Source of the DNA: Lachnospiraceae bacterium UBA3821
GTDB taxonomy: Bacteria; Bacillota; Clostridia; Lachnospirales; Lachnospiraceae
DNA: 16,476 nt
Reading direction: 5' to 3'
Assembly: GCA_002368865.1 (NCBI GenBank)
Contig: DFDT01000085.1
Location: 1-16,476, forward strand
Made by a program: the position numbers and the translations under genes. Each line of letters begins with the position of its first letter. Position 1 is the stretch's first letter. The notes beneath the pieces are model-generated. The model made no database searches. It was given only the letters and a program-made list of their open reading frames with translations, and was not told the DNA's origin. Shown in pieces: positions 1 to 8,360 of the stretch.

Positions 1-711
1 ATGCCTGTCCGCATGATGAATCTGGAGGCAATGGGATATCATAGGCAGTGGAGAAAGGCAGCCGGTGCGCATGCAAAAAATAAGGATCTGGAGGGTGCGG
101 AATATCTGTCCGGTTTCGCCAAAGAAGAAAAATTGAAACCAATGCTTCCGATTGTTTTATATTTTGGAAAGGAAGTATGGGACGGTCCGAAAAACTTAAA
201 AGACATGATTGATCTGGACGGTTATCCGCGGGAAATCTGTGCTCTTTTGACGGATTATTCGTTGCATTTGATCGAGGTGCGGCGGTATGAGGAGTATGAA
301 AATTTCCACACAGATCTGAGGGAAGTGTTCGGCTTCCTGCAAAGGGCGGAGGACAAAGAAAAACTTCGTGAATATTTGCGGGATAACGAGCAGGCATTTG
401 AAAATTTAAGTACAGATGCATATGATATGATCAGTATCATGGGACACTCACGGGAACTACAGGAAATCAGAGAAAAATATCACGAAGAGAAAGGTGGGAA
501 AAGCAATATGTGTCAGGCTATTAAGGACATGATAGAGGACGGAAGACAGGAAGGCGTGCAGATCGGAAATCAGGAAGGACGCATACAGGAATATATTGAT
601 ATCAGAAGAGAAGACAATTACTCGGACGACACTATCCGGGCAGGCATCATAGTGCGGTTTCATTTGTCGGAGGAGGCGGCAGATCAATACATGAATTATA
701 AGGCCTTATAG
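1..711 (+). CDS. Rpn-family (PD-(D/E)XK) nuclease/putative transposase, 3' part
   Basis: This is the C-terminal 236 residues of what I recognise as an Rpn / PDDEXK_2-type recombination-promoting nuclease, also annotated as a putative transposase. The opening MPVRMMNLEAMGYHRQW, the later KPMLPIVLYFG and WDGP segments, and the glutamine/glycine-rich EGVQIGNQEGR tail are typical of these proteins in Clostridia. In the family the catalytic D...ExQ/K residues lie just before the MPxR segment, so they would be outside this window. The ATG at base 1 is therefore probably an internal methionine, not the start. The gene ends at TAG 709-711 and is followed by its own terminator. Family members can cleave DNA and promote RecA-independent recombination; activity here is unknown. 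The family call rests on recalled sequence patterns. Confidence 0.75.
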   Translation: MPVRMMNLEAMGYHRQWRKAAGAHAKNKDLEGAEYLSGFAKEEKLKPMLPIVLYFGKEVWDGPKNLKDMIDLDGYPREICALLTDYSLHLIEVRRYEEYENFHTDLREVFGFLQRAEDKEKLREYLRDNEQAFENLSTDAYDMISIMGHSRELQEIREKYHEEKGGKSNMCQAIKDMIEDGRQEGVQIGNQEGRIQEYIDIRREDNYSDDTIRAGIIVRFHLSEEAADQYMNYKAL

Positions 712-751
712 TTATGGGATAATGGACAAATTGGTAGGACAATATGCTGAT

Positions 752-791
752 AATACAGAGGTGAACCGGTAGGTAGCCTCTGTATTTTTTT
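752..791 (+). terminator. Intrinsic terminator after the Rpn-type gene
   Basis: A perfect 10-bp stem, AATACAGAGG (752-761) with CCTCTGTATT (777-786), encloses a 15-base loop and runs into T residues up to 791. It separates the Rpn-type gene from the operon downstream. Confidence 0.88.
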
Positions 792-794
792 GCT

Positions 795-836
795 TTAGTC
801 AACATTATTACTTGAATTATATCAAAATTAGTCAAC
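795..836 (+). promoter_or_regulatory. Direct repeat TTAGTCAAC, possible operator or activator site
   Basis: The 9-mer TTAGTCAAC occurs at 795-803 and again at 828-836, a period of 33 bases or about three helical turns. Both copies lie just upstream of the putative operon promoter, and the second sits about 50 bases before the likely transcription start. Use by a regulator, perhaps the XRE-like protein of this operon, is inference only. Confidence 0.3.
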
Positions 837-848
837 TTTTATGGTGAG

Positions 849-877
849 TTTCTCTATAGCATATGATGTACTATAAT
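849..877 (+). promoter_or_regulatory. Putative sigma-A promoter of the zinc-ribbon operon
   Basis: A perfect TATAAT lies at 872-877, with the expected start near 884. At 17-base spacing the -35 is only TTTCTC (849-854), a poor match to TTGACA. This suggests a weak or activator-dependent promoter. It is the only plausible promoter I found in the intergenic region before base 930; the region otherwise holds a terminator and the TTAGTCAAC repeats. Confidence 0.5.
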
Positions 878-929
878 GTTTACAAGCAAAAAAAATTCGG
901 AGACTAGATCATTCAGAAGGAGGTAGAGT

Positions 930-2111
930 ATGCCTAGATTTTGCAAATATTGCGGCACGGAGCTTATGGAAGAAGCAAGCTTCTGTACGGAATGCGGCAG
1001 ACCGGTAATACAGAAGCTGCAGCCGTCGCAAGGCGTAGGACAACAGGTTCAGCAGCCGGCACAGTCCCGGCAGGAAAGTCCGGCGGCGGAGGTAAAGCCT
1101 GCCGAGACCAAGCAGGAGGAAACGCAGTCTGCTGACGTTGTGAAGCAGGCTGCGGCAACGCAGGCAAAGGCGGCGGCAGCCAAGGCAAAAGAACAGGTGA
1201 AAACACAGGCGAAGGAACAGGCCGGTTCAAAGGTCAAGGAAGTCATCTCTGCCGTTACATCAATGGATGCCTCCGAAACAGCGGGAGAGGTGACTGCGGG
1301 AGTGTTCGGTGGAGAAGCGGGAGCGCTTGCTGAGAAGGCGAAAGAGGCGGCTGCGATCGCGTCACCATTCGTGGCTGTGCTGCGCGGAGCATGGGGATTT
1401 TTAAAGGGAATCCCCAGAACCTTTATGAACAAAAAGTCCATGATCTTTGCAATCATTATGGTGGTGATCTATCTTGTATTGTATCTACTGAACCGTTTTG
1501 GAGTCAAACTCTCTGCCGCGAAGGTTTTTTCTTATCTGACACTGGCAGAGAGCGGAAGCAAACGGGGTGTTGTGGGAGAAGTGGCGGGACTGATCGGGAA
1601 GGGAACTGTTGCGGCAGCTTTATATTCTCTTATTAACGGCAAGATCAAGAGCGCCTGGGATGGGATTCGATCTCTGTTTGGGAAAGGTGTATATGACAGC
1701 AAGTCCGATGTGCGGACGCTTCTGTTGGGAATGGGTTTTGCTTACCTGATGTACAGCTTTTTTACATGGAAAGCGCCGGTGGCTCTTTCTATGGCCGGTG
1801 TGGCGGGAATTCTGTTGTCTCTGGAGACATTGGGAAGCCGGGAAGGGTATCTGTTTTCCATCGCGCAGGCGTTGACTGCCGTAAAGAAGGATAAGGTGCG
1901 TAAGGAGCGCAGCGGGCTTTTGAAGGGGCTGCTGTCCGGTACGGTTTTCGGCTTTACTCTTGTGACGGCATGCGCTGTAGGGCTTGGGAAGGTCGGCGTT
2001 GCGTCGAAGATCACGGCATGGATATTGTTTGGTCTCGGCGTTGCGTTTGTGGTCGGCGGAATAGTGGCTGCTGTATTCGGGAAGAAGAAAAAAGGAGGTG
2101 CTGTAGCGTGA
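930..2111 (+). CDS. Zinc-ribbon multi-pass membrane protein (393 aa)
   Basis: First gene of the operon, with AAGGAGG at 917-923. The N-terminus is a zinc ribbon with cysteines C5, C8, C19 and C22 (CxxC-x10-CxxC). A long Gln/Ala/Lys/Glu-rich low-complexity linker follows (about 28-145), probably helical. About five hydrophobic segments come next: 171-190, 264-279, 283-300, 333-352 and 361-384. The protein ends in a lysine-rich tail GKKKKGG, consistent with a cytoplasmic C-terminus. The ribbon is expected to be cytoplasmic. The stop codon TGA (2109-2111) overlaps the GTG start of the next gene, so the two are likely translationally coupled. I recognise the general class (zinc ribbon tethered to a membrane domain) but no characterised homologue. 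A role as membrane partner or exporter-like component for the secreted protein encoded next is inference. Confidence 0.82.
   Translation: MPRFCKYCGTELMEEASFCTECGRPVIQKLQPSQGVGQQVQQPAQSRQESPAAEVKPAETKQEETQSADVVKQAAATQAKAAAAKAKEQVKTQAKEQAGSKVKEVISAVTSMDASETAGEVTAGVFGGEAGALAEKAKEAAAIASPFVAVLRGAWGFLKGIPRTFMNKKSMIFAIIMVVIYLVLYLLNRFGVKLSAAKVFSYLTLAESGSKRGVVGEVAGLIGKGTVAAALYSLINGKIKSAWDGIRSLFGKGVYDSKSDVRTLLLGMGFAYLMYSFFTWKAPVALSMAGVAGILLSLETLGSREGYLFSIAQALTAVKKDKVRKERSGLLKGLLSGTVFGFTLVTACAVGLGKVGVASKITAWILFGLGVAFVVGGIVAAVFGKKKKGGAVA
2091..2098 (+). promoter_or_regulatory. Ribosome binding site fixing the GTG start at 2108
   Basis: AAAGGAGG lies nine bases before GTG 2108. The reading frame stays open upstream to an ATG at 1970. 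However, only the GTG start has this strong site, and only it puts a signal peptide at the N-terminus and gives the 4-base GTGA overlap with the previous stop. Confidence 0.85.
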
Positions 2112-5100
2112 GAAAATTCATAGCATTTCTTGTATCAACTTTGTTGATCATTTGTAATCTGTTTATGTTTGCTGTGCCGGCACATGCAGCAACGGAAGAG
2201 AAAACGGGTTATTGGCTTTTTACCGGTGTAACAACAGAAGATACCTTGGATGATTTTTATGTTTCTTCTGAAAGTATAAAGGCGACCTGTGATGCCAAAC
2301 CCGGAAAATTTAAGCTTGTCCAGGAATATAAGAAAGCCGAGTATGATATCCCCAAGGGGGCAAAGTGTACAGTCACGGGAACAAACGAGGCGCCGGCCTC
2401 CAGGTATGATAAAGGGGATACGGTAAAGATTCATGCGGAACTGAAGTATAAGGATAATAAAAAGGGTGGTTATTTTAATTCTTCTTACGGTATTTCTGTT
2501 TATGCGAAATATGGAAACGGTGGAGGTACCTATTTGGATATTTCCGATGATTCCAGCAGTTTATGGTTAGAGAAAGATGAGGGAACAAACGTATCCGGGG
2601 ATTTCACCGGTGAACTCTGCGACGGTAAGAATGAAAATGATGAAATGCAGATTGTCGTTGAATACAGTGCGGCAAAGACAATTTATTCCTATCGCTGGGT
2701 GGATACTACGCCAATCAGGGAGTATCGGTGGGAACTGAAGGAGACCAAAACGGAAGGAACTCTTGTAAGGATTTCGGGATGGAACCAGTATGCAAGCTGG
2801 GACAGGGAAAGCGACAGTATCGAAAATTTGAATCTTGAAGGTGCTAAAACCTTAGAGGAATTTACTGTGGCACCGGGTACTTTTACATCGAAATATACTG
2901 CACTTGAAAATTTATATACAACCACATTGGGAATGCTTATGACGCAACAGGGATTCACTGCGACATGGACTGCAACCAATACGGCGCCAAAAGAGATGTA
3001 TTATGTAGATGATGTCGCAACCATGACATTAACCGCGACCGGTGTATATACAACGACAGAGGGGGAGTTTGAAGACAATTCCTGGGATCGGAATACCAGT
3101 ATATTTGCGTATGTTCGATACAGAGACGGTGCTTCCACCGATGCATTAAGAGATTCCGATAAGCGGGGTGATTTTTTGAAAAGTGACGGTGAGGGAACGG
3201 TGGCATCCACTAAAGAACAACCGTCACAAAGCGCGGAAGTGACCTATAAGGTTGAAGCACCGAAATATGAGGCAAGAGAGGGCGAGAAGAACTGGCTGGT
3301 GTTTACTGTCAAGAGTGAAGGCATGCGAGTGGATTATTTTTATGAATGGGTAAATTACAATACCACCTATCCGGACAGTGGCGCAGGCGAAGGTACTACT
3401 AACATTCATGACAGTAAATTTGATAACAGTGATGATGATCCTGATGATAAGACAGATTATGTTATTGATAAACCCGCCGAGAAAACACCCGGCGAGGACG
3501 ACGGCACTTTCATTCCGTCCGATATCTTCAAGAAGATTCCTATAGTTCCGGGGGCGGTTGCCGTGATCGGCGCAGTGGGAGCTGCGAGTGGAGATCCGGA
3601 TTCGGAAAAGAAGAAAAAAGCAAAAGTTAAGCCGTCCTACAAGATGTACATCAACAAGAATTTCGGAAATACCTTAAGCAAGGGTGCCAAGGATCAGCCT
3701 GTCTATGCCAGGATCGTGGAGGTAAAGCTTTCCGGCGAGGAAGTGGACCGGAAGGACATGACATCAAAGATTCAGGTGTTTTCCGGGGACGGCAGCCTGA
3801 TCGTGACAGATGGCGGTATGACCTCCAACGGATATAAGGCGGCGTATGCTTCCGTGCCTGTGGGAGCGGAGAACGGGAAGGGGCAGGTGTCGTTCCGGTT
3901 TGAGGCGGAGGAAGGAAGCTTTACCCAGAATGTGATCTTTGACATTATTGTGCCTGCCATTAAATTTTTCCAGGATAATCTCACCCTGCCCGCTGTGGTG
4001 ATGGATAAGCCGAAATATCTGCCCTTTGTGGTGGAAGGCATGGGAGAAGAATATGAGGTGGAGCTGGAGATCAGCGGCGAAGACTATGAGGTGGAAGTAG
4101 CGCTAAACGATGATCCGGAGGCGAAACATGCTTTCTTTGCAGGGATTATAGAAGTCAATAAAGATCCAGCGCCTGCCGGAATCTATACGGAATCCTGGCT
4201 GAAGGTAAAAGCAAAGAACAGTGAACAGACTGTGGAGGGTGAGCTTAAGGTGATCCGTATGCACCTCGGACTGTTTGTCAGTGCGAACGCCATCAACTGC
4301 TACCGCATGGTGAAGAAGGAGGCTTCCGGAAAGACTTGTAAGGAACTGCGGAAAGAAGATTATGAGGCGGCGCTCACAGAGTTTAGGGCATATCTGCTGG
4401 TATCGGATGAGAAGACTTATGAAGTGAGTCAGCTTGCGGCATTCCCGACCATGAAGATCACGCCTTTGGATGATGAGAAGGATCCGAAGGTGAAGGAGGC
4501 ACTGGATGCCATGAAGATCGAAATGGGCTTTGTCAAGGTGGAAGATGAATTTTCGGTGTTTGCTTTCCGATGCTCCAACGGATTTTTGGATTCGCCAACA
4601 AGATACAAGGTGAAGCTTTCCATGTCTCAGGACTATACCTATGTGAAGGGAGAAGGCGAAGATGCAAAGGAAGTAACGGTTACTTATACCTGCGACAAGG
4701 AGGTTCTGCTTAGGAGCCAGCCGGTGAGAAATCTGACAAAGATGGAGGATATGACTACATTCCATAAGAACGATCAGACCATAGGTGACCGTCTGACTTA
4801 TATCCGGATGATGATCTGGGAGAACAACTGGTACGATCATCTCTTCCCGGTGATCAACATGATCGACCGTATGGAGGATGGCTTCAGCGTGAATTATGGC
4901 TGGGATCCTTATCAGGTTTGGAAGGTAAATGATGTCTTTGAGCGTTTTGAGAGAGGCGAGTTATTGGGTGCCAACGCGGAGCCGGTGACTTATGGGATCG
5001 CGGATGATCTGGAGGCGCTTGCGGCCGGAACCAGAAGCTGGGACGGCTGGCAGGGTATTGTGTTGCGCATGAGTCTGGCCTATATGACAGGTGGGGCGTC

Positions 5101-6724
5101 AGAGGCGGTATTACTGGTATTGGATGTAAACCGTGCGGCTATGGATTATCGCAAGCAAACCGGGGGAAAGGGAACAGCGTTCGGCTATTTCAAAGCGGGC
5201 ATTATGCCGGTGGTGATGGCGGCCGGATTTAAGTTTGCCCCGGCCATCGGACGGAATATCGGGAAAGGCGCGAAATATCTGGCGCCGAAGCAGTCTGCAC
5301 AGCTTGCAGCTAAGGCAAAGCAGTTGGCGCAGATCGCGGTGGAGACCGGACAGGAGGCCAAGAAGCTGGTGGGCGGCATGATCCCCAACGGTGCAAAGAG
5401 TGTATCCGGCAAGGTGATGAATGCGGTGACGGAATTCGTGGAGAAGGTGGATAAATATGATCCCCGCATTTCTCTGAGTAAGGCGGATCTGGCAGCGAAA
5501 ACGATTACGGCAGGAACCAGTCAGGCCAGAGCGGAAGCGGATTCCCTGATCAAACAGGCGCAGAACGCGCAAAAGACATTGGATGAAAAGATTCTGGATG
5601 CGGCGGGCAAGGCAGCGAACAACGAAGGAAGGGTACTGTACAATGATGTGGTCGCGGCAAAGAAGGCGCTGCAGGCAGCACCCACAGACACGAAGCTGAT
5701 TCAGAAGTATAATCAGAGTCTTGTAAAATTCAAGGCCAGTCATGCGGCAATCGAATACGGCAACTCTGTCAGCCCCGGAAAGGATCTGGCCATCAGAGGC
5801 GCGATCAATGCGGATCTGGAGAGTAATCTGAACTCGAAACTGGTTGGAAAAATGCAGACAAAGCTGTCGGTGAAGTATGAGCTGGATCCCCAGAATGTGA
5901 AGTTCGACCGGGCTACTGCCAATAAGTCCGCAGGTGTTAAATTCGGGCGGGATCTGGATCTCACCGGCAAAAACTGCACCATGAATGAGAATCCCAAATA
6001 TTTCAGTCAGGCTACGATGGATGAATGCCTGGAGACGAGTACCAGAGAGGTAATCGCGGAACAGTGCGGCGAGGAATTTGCGGAGCAGTTTGCAAAGGAA
6101 GGGCAGTTTGCGAGGAAGATGGATTATACTGCCTGCACACCCCAGCATGCCGATTATTTCAAGGGCGGTCTGGACACGGTGAAGGTGGTGACGGATCTGG
6201 AGCATATGGGTGAGTCTTTAGGAAAGAATACCGCCAAAAGTGCCGGGCAGACATTGAAATACAAAGGCCTGCATCCATACAAAGAGGGTCTGGCTCTGGA
6301 GCAGGCTACACTGAAGGGAATGTCTGACGCTGAAAAGCTTGCGCTTTTACAGGAATTGGAAACGGCTACATCGGGAGAAGCCAAAGCTCTTGCAAACCTG
6401 GATCTGTCTCCAAAGGCGAAACAGATGCTGGAAGCTTACGGGCTGATGGAGGAAGGTATTTATCAGCCGGCAAAGTATGGAGATAAGATCATCAGCAAGG
6501 ACTGGCTCATGCTGAAGAACGGGCATCCGGAAACGCTTTCCTCCAACGACTATCTCTTTAACCGTTTAGGCGAGCGCGCTACCGGGCTTGGGAGAGCCAA
6601 TGACGCAATCCGCGGTCTGGATCAGACAGGGACCAGAATCAGCATTACGGACACCAGAAAAGTGTTGCAGATGCGCGGCACCAGCGTGGAAGAAATGATC
6701 GAGAATATGGGAAATAATTTATAA
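2108..6724 (+). CDS. Very large secreted multidomain protein (1538 aa), 3' end probably frameshifted
   Basis: Starting at GTG 2108, the protein begins with a clear Sec signal peptide: MRK, a hydrophobic core, then cleavage after AHA near residue 27. Residues about 60-416 are beta-rich and look like two diverged copies of one domain. An acidic linker follows, then a short small-residue hydrophobic stretch (about 477-496, GAVAVIGAVGAASG) and a lysine cluster. A second beta-rich region begins near YKMYINKNFG (511). Beyond about 1060 it is Ala-rich and helical. The C-terminal domain contains GRDLD (1280-1284) and MDYTACTPQHADY (1338-1350). From memory it resembles uncharacterised giant secreted proteins of Clostridia with a DRDVT...MDQAVTDR.HPEAY pattern. 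I see no sortase motif or surface-layer repeat. It could be a secreted effector, toxin or adhesin; the function is unknown. The frame appears broken just before the stop (see the next feature). Confidence 0.82.
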   Translation: MRKFIAFLVSTLLIICNLFMFAVPAHAATEEKTGYWLFTGVTTEDTLDDFYVSSESIKATCDAKPGKFKLVQEYKKAEYDIPKGAKCTVTGTNEAPASRYDKGDTVKIHAELKYKDNKKGGYFNSSYGISVYAKYGNGGGTYLDISDDSSSLWLEKDEGTNVSGDFTGELCDGKNENDEMQIVVEYSAAKTIYSYRWVDTTPIREYRWELKETKTEGTLVRISGWNQYASWDRESDSIENLNLEGAKTLEEFTVAPGTFTSKYTALENLYTTTLGMLMTQQGFTATWTATNTAPKEMYYVDDVATMTLTATGVYTTTEGEFEDNSWDRNTSIFAYVRYRDGASTDALRDSDKRGDFLKSDGEGTVASTKEQPSQSAEVTYKVEAPKYEAREGEKNWLVFTVKSEGMRVDYFYEWVNYNTTYPDSGAGEGTTNIHDSKFDNSDDDPDDKTDYVIDKPAEKTPGEDDGTFIPSDIFKKIPIVPGAVAVIGAVGAASGDPDSEKKKKAKVKPSYKMYINKNFGNTLSKGAKDQPVYARIVEVKLSGEEVDRKDMTSKIQVFSGDGSLIVTDGGMTSNGYKAAYASVPVGAENGKGQVSFRFEAEEGSFTQNVIFDIIVPAIKFFQDNLTLPAVVMDKPKYLPFVVEGMGEEYEVELEISGEDYEVEVALNDDPEAKHAFFAGIIEVNKDPAPAGIYTESWLKVKAKNSEQTVEGELKVIRMHLGLFVSANAINCYRMVKKEASGKTCKELRKEDYEAALTEFRAYLLVSDEKTYEVSQLAAFPTMKITPLDDEKDPKVKEALDAMKIEMGFVKVEDEFSVFAFRCSNGFLDSPTRYKVKLSMSQDYTYVKGEGEDAKEVTVTYTCDKEVLLRSQPVRNLTKMEDMTTFHKNDQTIGDRLTYIRMMIWENNWYDHLFPVINMIDRMEDGFSVNYGWDPYQVWKVNDVFERFERGELLGANAEPVTYGIADDLEALAAGTRSWDGWQGIVLRMSLAYMTGGASEAVLLVLDVNRAAMDYRKQTGGKGTAFGYFKAGIMPVVMAAGFKFAPAIGRNIGKGAKYLAPKQSAQLAAKAKQLAQIAVETGQEAKKLVGGMIPNGAKSVSGKVMNAVTEFVEKVDKYDPRISLSKADLAAKTITAGTSQARAEADSLIKQAQNAQKTLDEKILDAAGKAANNEGRVLYNDVVAAKKALQAAPTDTKLIQKYNQSLVKFKASHAAIEYGNSVSPGKDLAIRGAINADLESNLNSKLVGKMQTKLSVKYELDPQNVKFDRATANKSAGVKFGRDLDLTGKNCTMNENPKYFSQATMDECLETSTREVIAEQCGEEFAEQFAKEGQFARKMDYTACTPQHADYFKGGLDTVKVVTDLEHMGESLGKNTAKSAGQTLKYKGLHPYKEGLALEQATLKGMSDAEKLALLQELETATSGEAKALANLDLSPKAKQMLEAYGLMEEGIYQPAKYGDKIISKDWLMLKNGHPETLSSNDYLFNRLGERATGLGRANDAIRGLDQTGTRISITDTRKVLQMRGTSVEEMIENMGNNL

Positions 6725-6845
6725 ACTTGCCGGTATCTCACAGGATGCGGCAATTTCCGACGCAATGTCGAATGTGAAGAACGCATGGGATCTTGCCATG
6801 GCGGTGAAGTCAGACAGCCAGAAAGGTAAAAAGGATAACGGATGA
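6723..6845 (+). pseudogene. Out-of-frame 3' extension of the large secreted protein gene
   Basis: In the frame shifted by one base, coding-like sequence continues past the TAA at 6722-6724. It reads KLAGISQDAAISDAMSNVK, then NAWDLAMAVKSDSQKGKKDNG, and ends at TGA 6843-6845. Codon use looks like that of the parent gene and the peptide would form a reasonable amphipathic helix with a basic tail. The TGA overlaps the next gene's ATG as ATGA (6842-6845), just as at two other junctions of this operon. Removing one base from GGG (6709-6711), AAA (6712-6714) or TTT (6718-6720) joins the two frames. Explanations are a recent frameshift, a sequencing or assembly error, or programmed +1 frameshifting. 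Alternatively it encodes nothing, or a 26-aa peptide from ATG 6765. Confidence 0.6.
6831..6835 (+). promoter_or_regulatory. Ribosome binding site of the HTH regulator gene
   Basis: AAGGA lies six bases before ATG 6842, embedded in the out-of-frame extension of the preceding gene. Confidence 0.65.
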
Positions 6846-8311
6846 AGGAAAAATTAAAGTATCTTACGGATATTTTAGGAGCAACCGACATTGAGATCGC
6901 GAAGCGGGCCGGTCTGCCCAAGGAGACCATGAGCAGACTGCGTTCCGGCGCCAGAGTGTTAAAAAAGAACAGCAAGCAGATCGCAAAGCTGGTTAAGGGT
7001 ATCTTTGTCTATGCCGAAGATCAGAGTCTGCTTGAACGGCTGCGCGGGGCGATCGATTGCAGCGCGGTGGACGAAACAGGGATCAAGACAGCTCTGTTAG
7101 AGTGGTTTTTTGATGAGGAGGCAGTTCTGAAGCAGGAGCTTGATAAGCTGCCAAAGAAACGAAAAACCAGGCTGAAAAAAGATGTCGATTTATTGGAACC
7201 GAAAAACGCAGAGCAGGATATGGCGTCGTTTGGCAACCGCCTGAAAGCGTTGATGCAGCTTGCGGAGATTTCCAATGCGCAGCTTGCGGAACAGACAGGA
7301 ACCGGAGAGAAATATATCAGCCGCCTCAGAGGAAGGGTGGAACCGCCTAAGACGGATGTGGGAATGACCAGGGAGATCACGACCTGCCTGATGAAACGGA
7401 TCGGGGAGCTTGGCAGGCTGGAAGCGCTTGCGGATTTCATGGGAATTCCGATGGAGCGACTGGAGGCAGCGGACAGTGAGGCTTTTGTGTGGAATTATCT
7501 GTGCTGGAGAGGAGATTTTTCAAGCAGAGAAGCGATCCAGACATTTTTGGAACAGATCCGTGGAATTTCGCACCATACGGGGCTGAAATTGCCGGAGCCG
7601 GAGACGGTTCTGGCGGAAGCGGAGGCCGCGCGTGAGAAATCTGTGTCAGAGCAGGTTGCGTATTATCAAGGTGAGTCGGGACTGCAACAGGCAGTTTTGC
7701 GTTTCCTGGCTGACAATGGGAAGGAGGATCAGCCGGAGCTTTGGTTATATTCTGATCAGAGTATGGAATGGCTGCAGGGAGAATACGCGTTGAAATGGTT
7801 CGTTCTGATGCGGGAGTGCCTGAAAAAGGGGGCGCGTATTCGGGTCGTTCACAATATTGCCAGAGAATTGCCGGAAATGTTGAACGCCATCGGTTTCTGG
7901 ATGCCGTTATATCTTTCCGGGCAGGTGGAGGCTTATTATTGCAGGAAACATCCGGGAGAACGGTTTTCCAACACGCTGTTTCTGGGAAAGAAAGCCTGCG
8001 TCAGAGGTACAGGTTATATCAGGGACGAGGCGGGATGTGTTTACGATTATCATACCGATGCGGAAAGACTGGCATTTGATCAGAGAACCTTTGAGAAGCT
8101 GCTGCAGGATTCGGAGCCCTTATTGAGTATTCAGCATTGTCCCACTCATATGTCGGGGCAGTATCAGATCTGCAATCTGAATGACATTGAAATCTGTGTC
8201 GGCAGAAAATGCGTTGTGATCAATAAGTTGTCCGAGCCGTTTGTGTCCTTTGTGGTTTTTCATGAACTCATGATCCGGGCATTTAAGGAGTATGTGGGTG
8301 AGTGGGAGTAG
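6842..8311 (+). CDS. XRE-like DNA-binding protein with two HTH domains (489 aa)
   Basis: Two Cro/C1-like helix-turn-helix segments are visible. The first is at about residues 1-55 (TDIEIAKRAGLPKETMSRLR) and the second at about 123-180 (NAQLAEQTGTGEKYISRLRG). Each has the A/G-containing first helix and the serine/arginine-rich recognition helix. The region from about 300 on (LWLYSDQSMEWLQGEYA, ARIRVVHNIARELPEML, ARG/GLY-poor and alpha/beta-like) resembles the C-terminal domain of HTH regulators common in Clostridia; its ligand or activity is unknown to me. No signal peptide or membrane segment is seen, so it is cytoplasmic. It sits between the secreted protein and the rest of the membrane genes, with ATGA coupling to the repaired frame upstream. 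It is the natural candidate autoregulator of the operon (inference). The duplicated HTH could bind two half-sites from one chain. Confidence 0.78.
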   Translation: MKEKLKYLTDILGATDIEIAKRAGLPKETMSRLRSGARVLKKNSKQIAKLVKGIFVYAEDQSLLERLRGAIDCSAVDETGIKTALLEWFFDEEAVLKQELDKLPKKRKTRLKKDVDLLEPKNAEQDMASFGNRLKALMQLAEISNAQLAEQTGTGEKYISRLRGRVEPPKTDVGMTREITTCLMKRIGELGRLEALADFMGIPMERLEAADSEAFVWNYLCWRGDFSSREAIQTFLEQIRGISHHTGLKLPEPETVLAEAEAAREKSVSEQVAYYQGESGLQQAVLRFLADNGKEDQPELWLYSDQSMEWLQGEYALKWFVLMRECLKKGARIRVVHNIARELPEMLNAIGFWMPLYLSGQVEAYYCRKHPGERFSNTLFLGKKACVRGTGYIRDEAGCVYDYHTDAERLAFDQRTFEKLLQDSEPLLSIQHCPTHMSGQYQICNLNDIEICVGRKCVVINKLSEPFVSFVVFHELMIRAFKEYVGEWE

Positions 8312-8360
8312 AACCGGGATAAAATAAAACCGCAAGCAGGATAGTGGGAGGTAGGCAGAG

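Noticed and set aside
1970..2107. N-terminal extension of the large secreted protein from ATG 1970
   Set aside because: It lies wholly inside the preceding gene in another frame, is Cys/Arg-rich, and would bury the signal peptide. GTG 2108 has AAAGGAGG at nine bases and a GTGA overlap.
4103..4840. Minus-strand open frame of 245 codons
   Set aside because: Antisense shadow of the same secreted-protein gene; its composition has no protein-family look.
5111..6205. Long minus-strand open frame of 364 codons
   Set aside because: It is antisense to a well-supported gene, has a Leu/Arg/His-rich composition typical of a shadow frame, and has no recognisable motifs.
6765..6845. A separate 26-aa peptide starting at ATG 6765
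   Set aside because: It has no ribosome binding site. It is better explained as the tail of the frameshifted upstream gene, since the coding-like sequence begins before the ATG.
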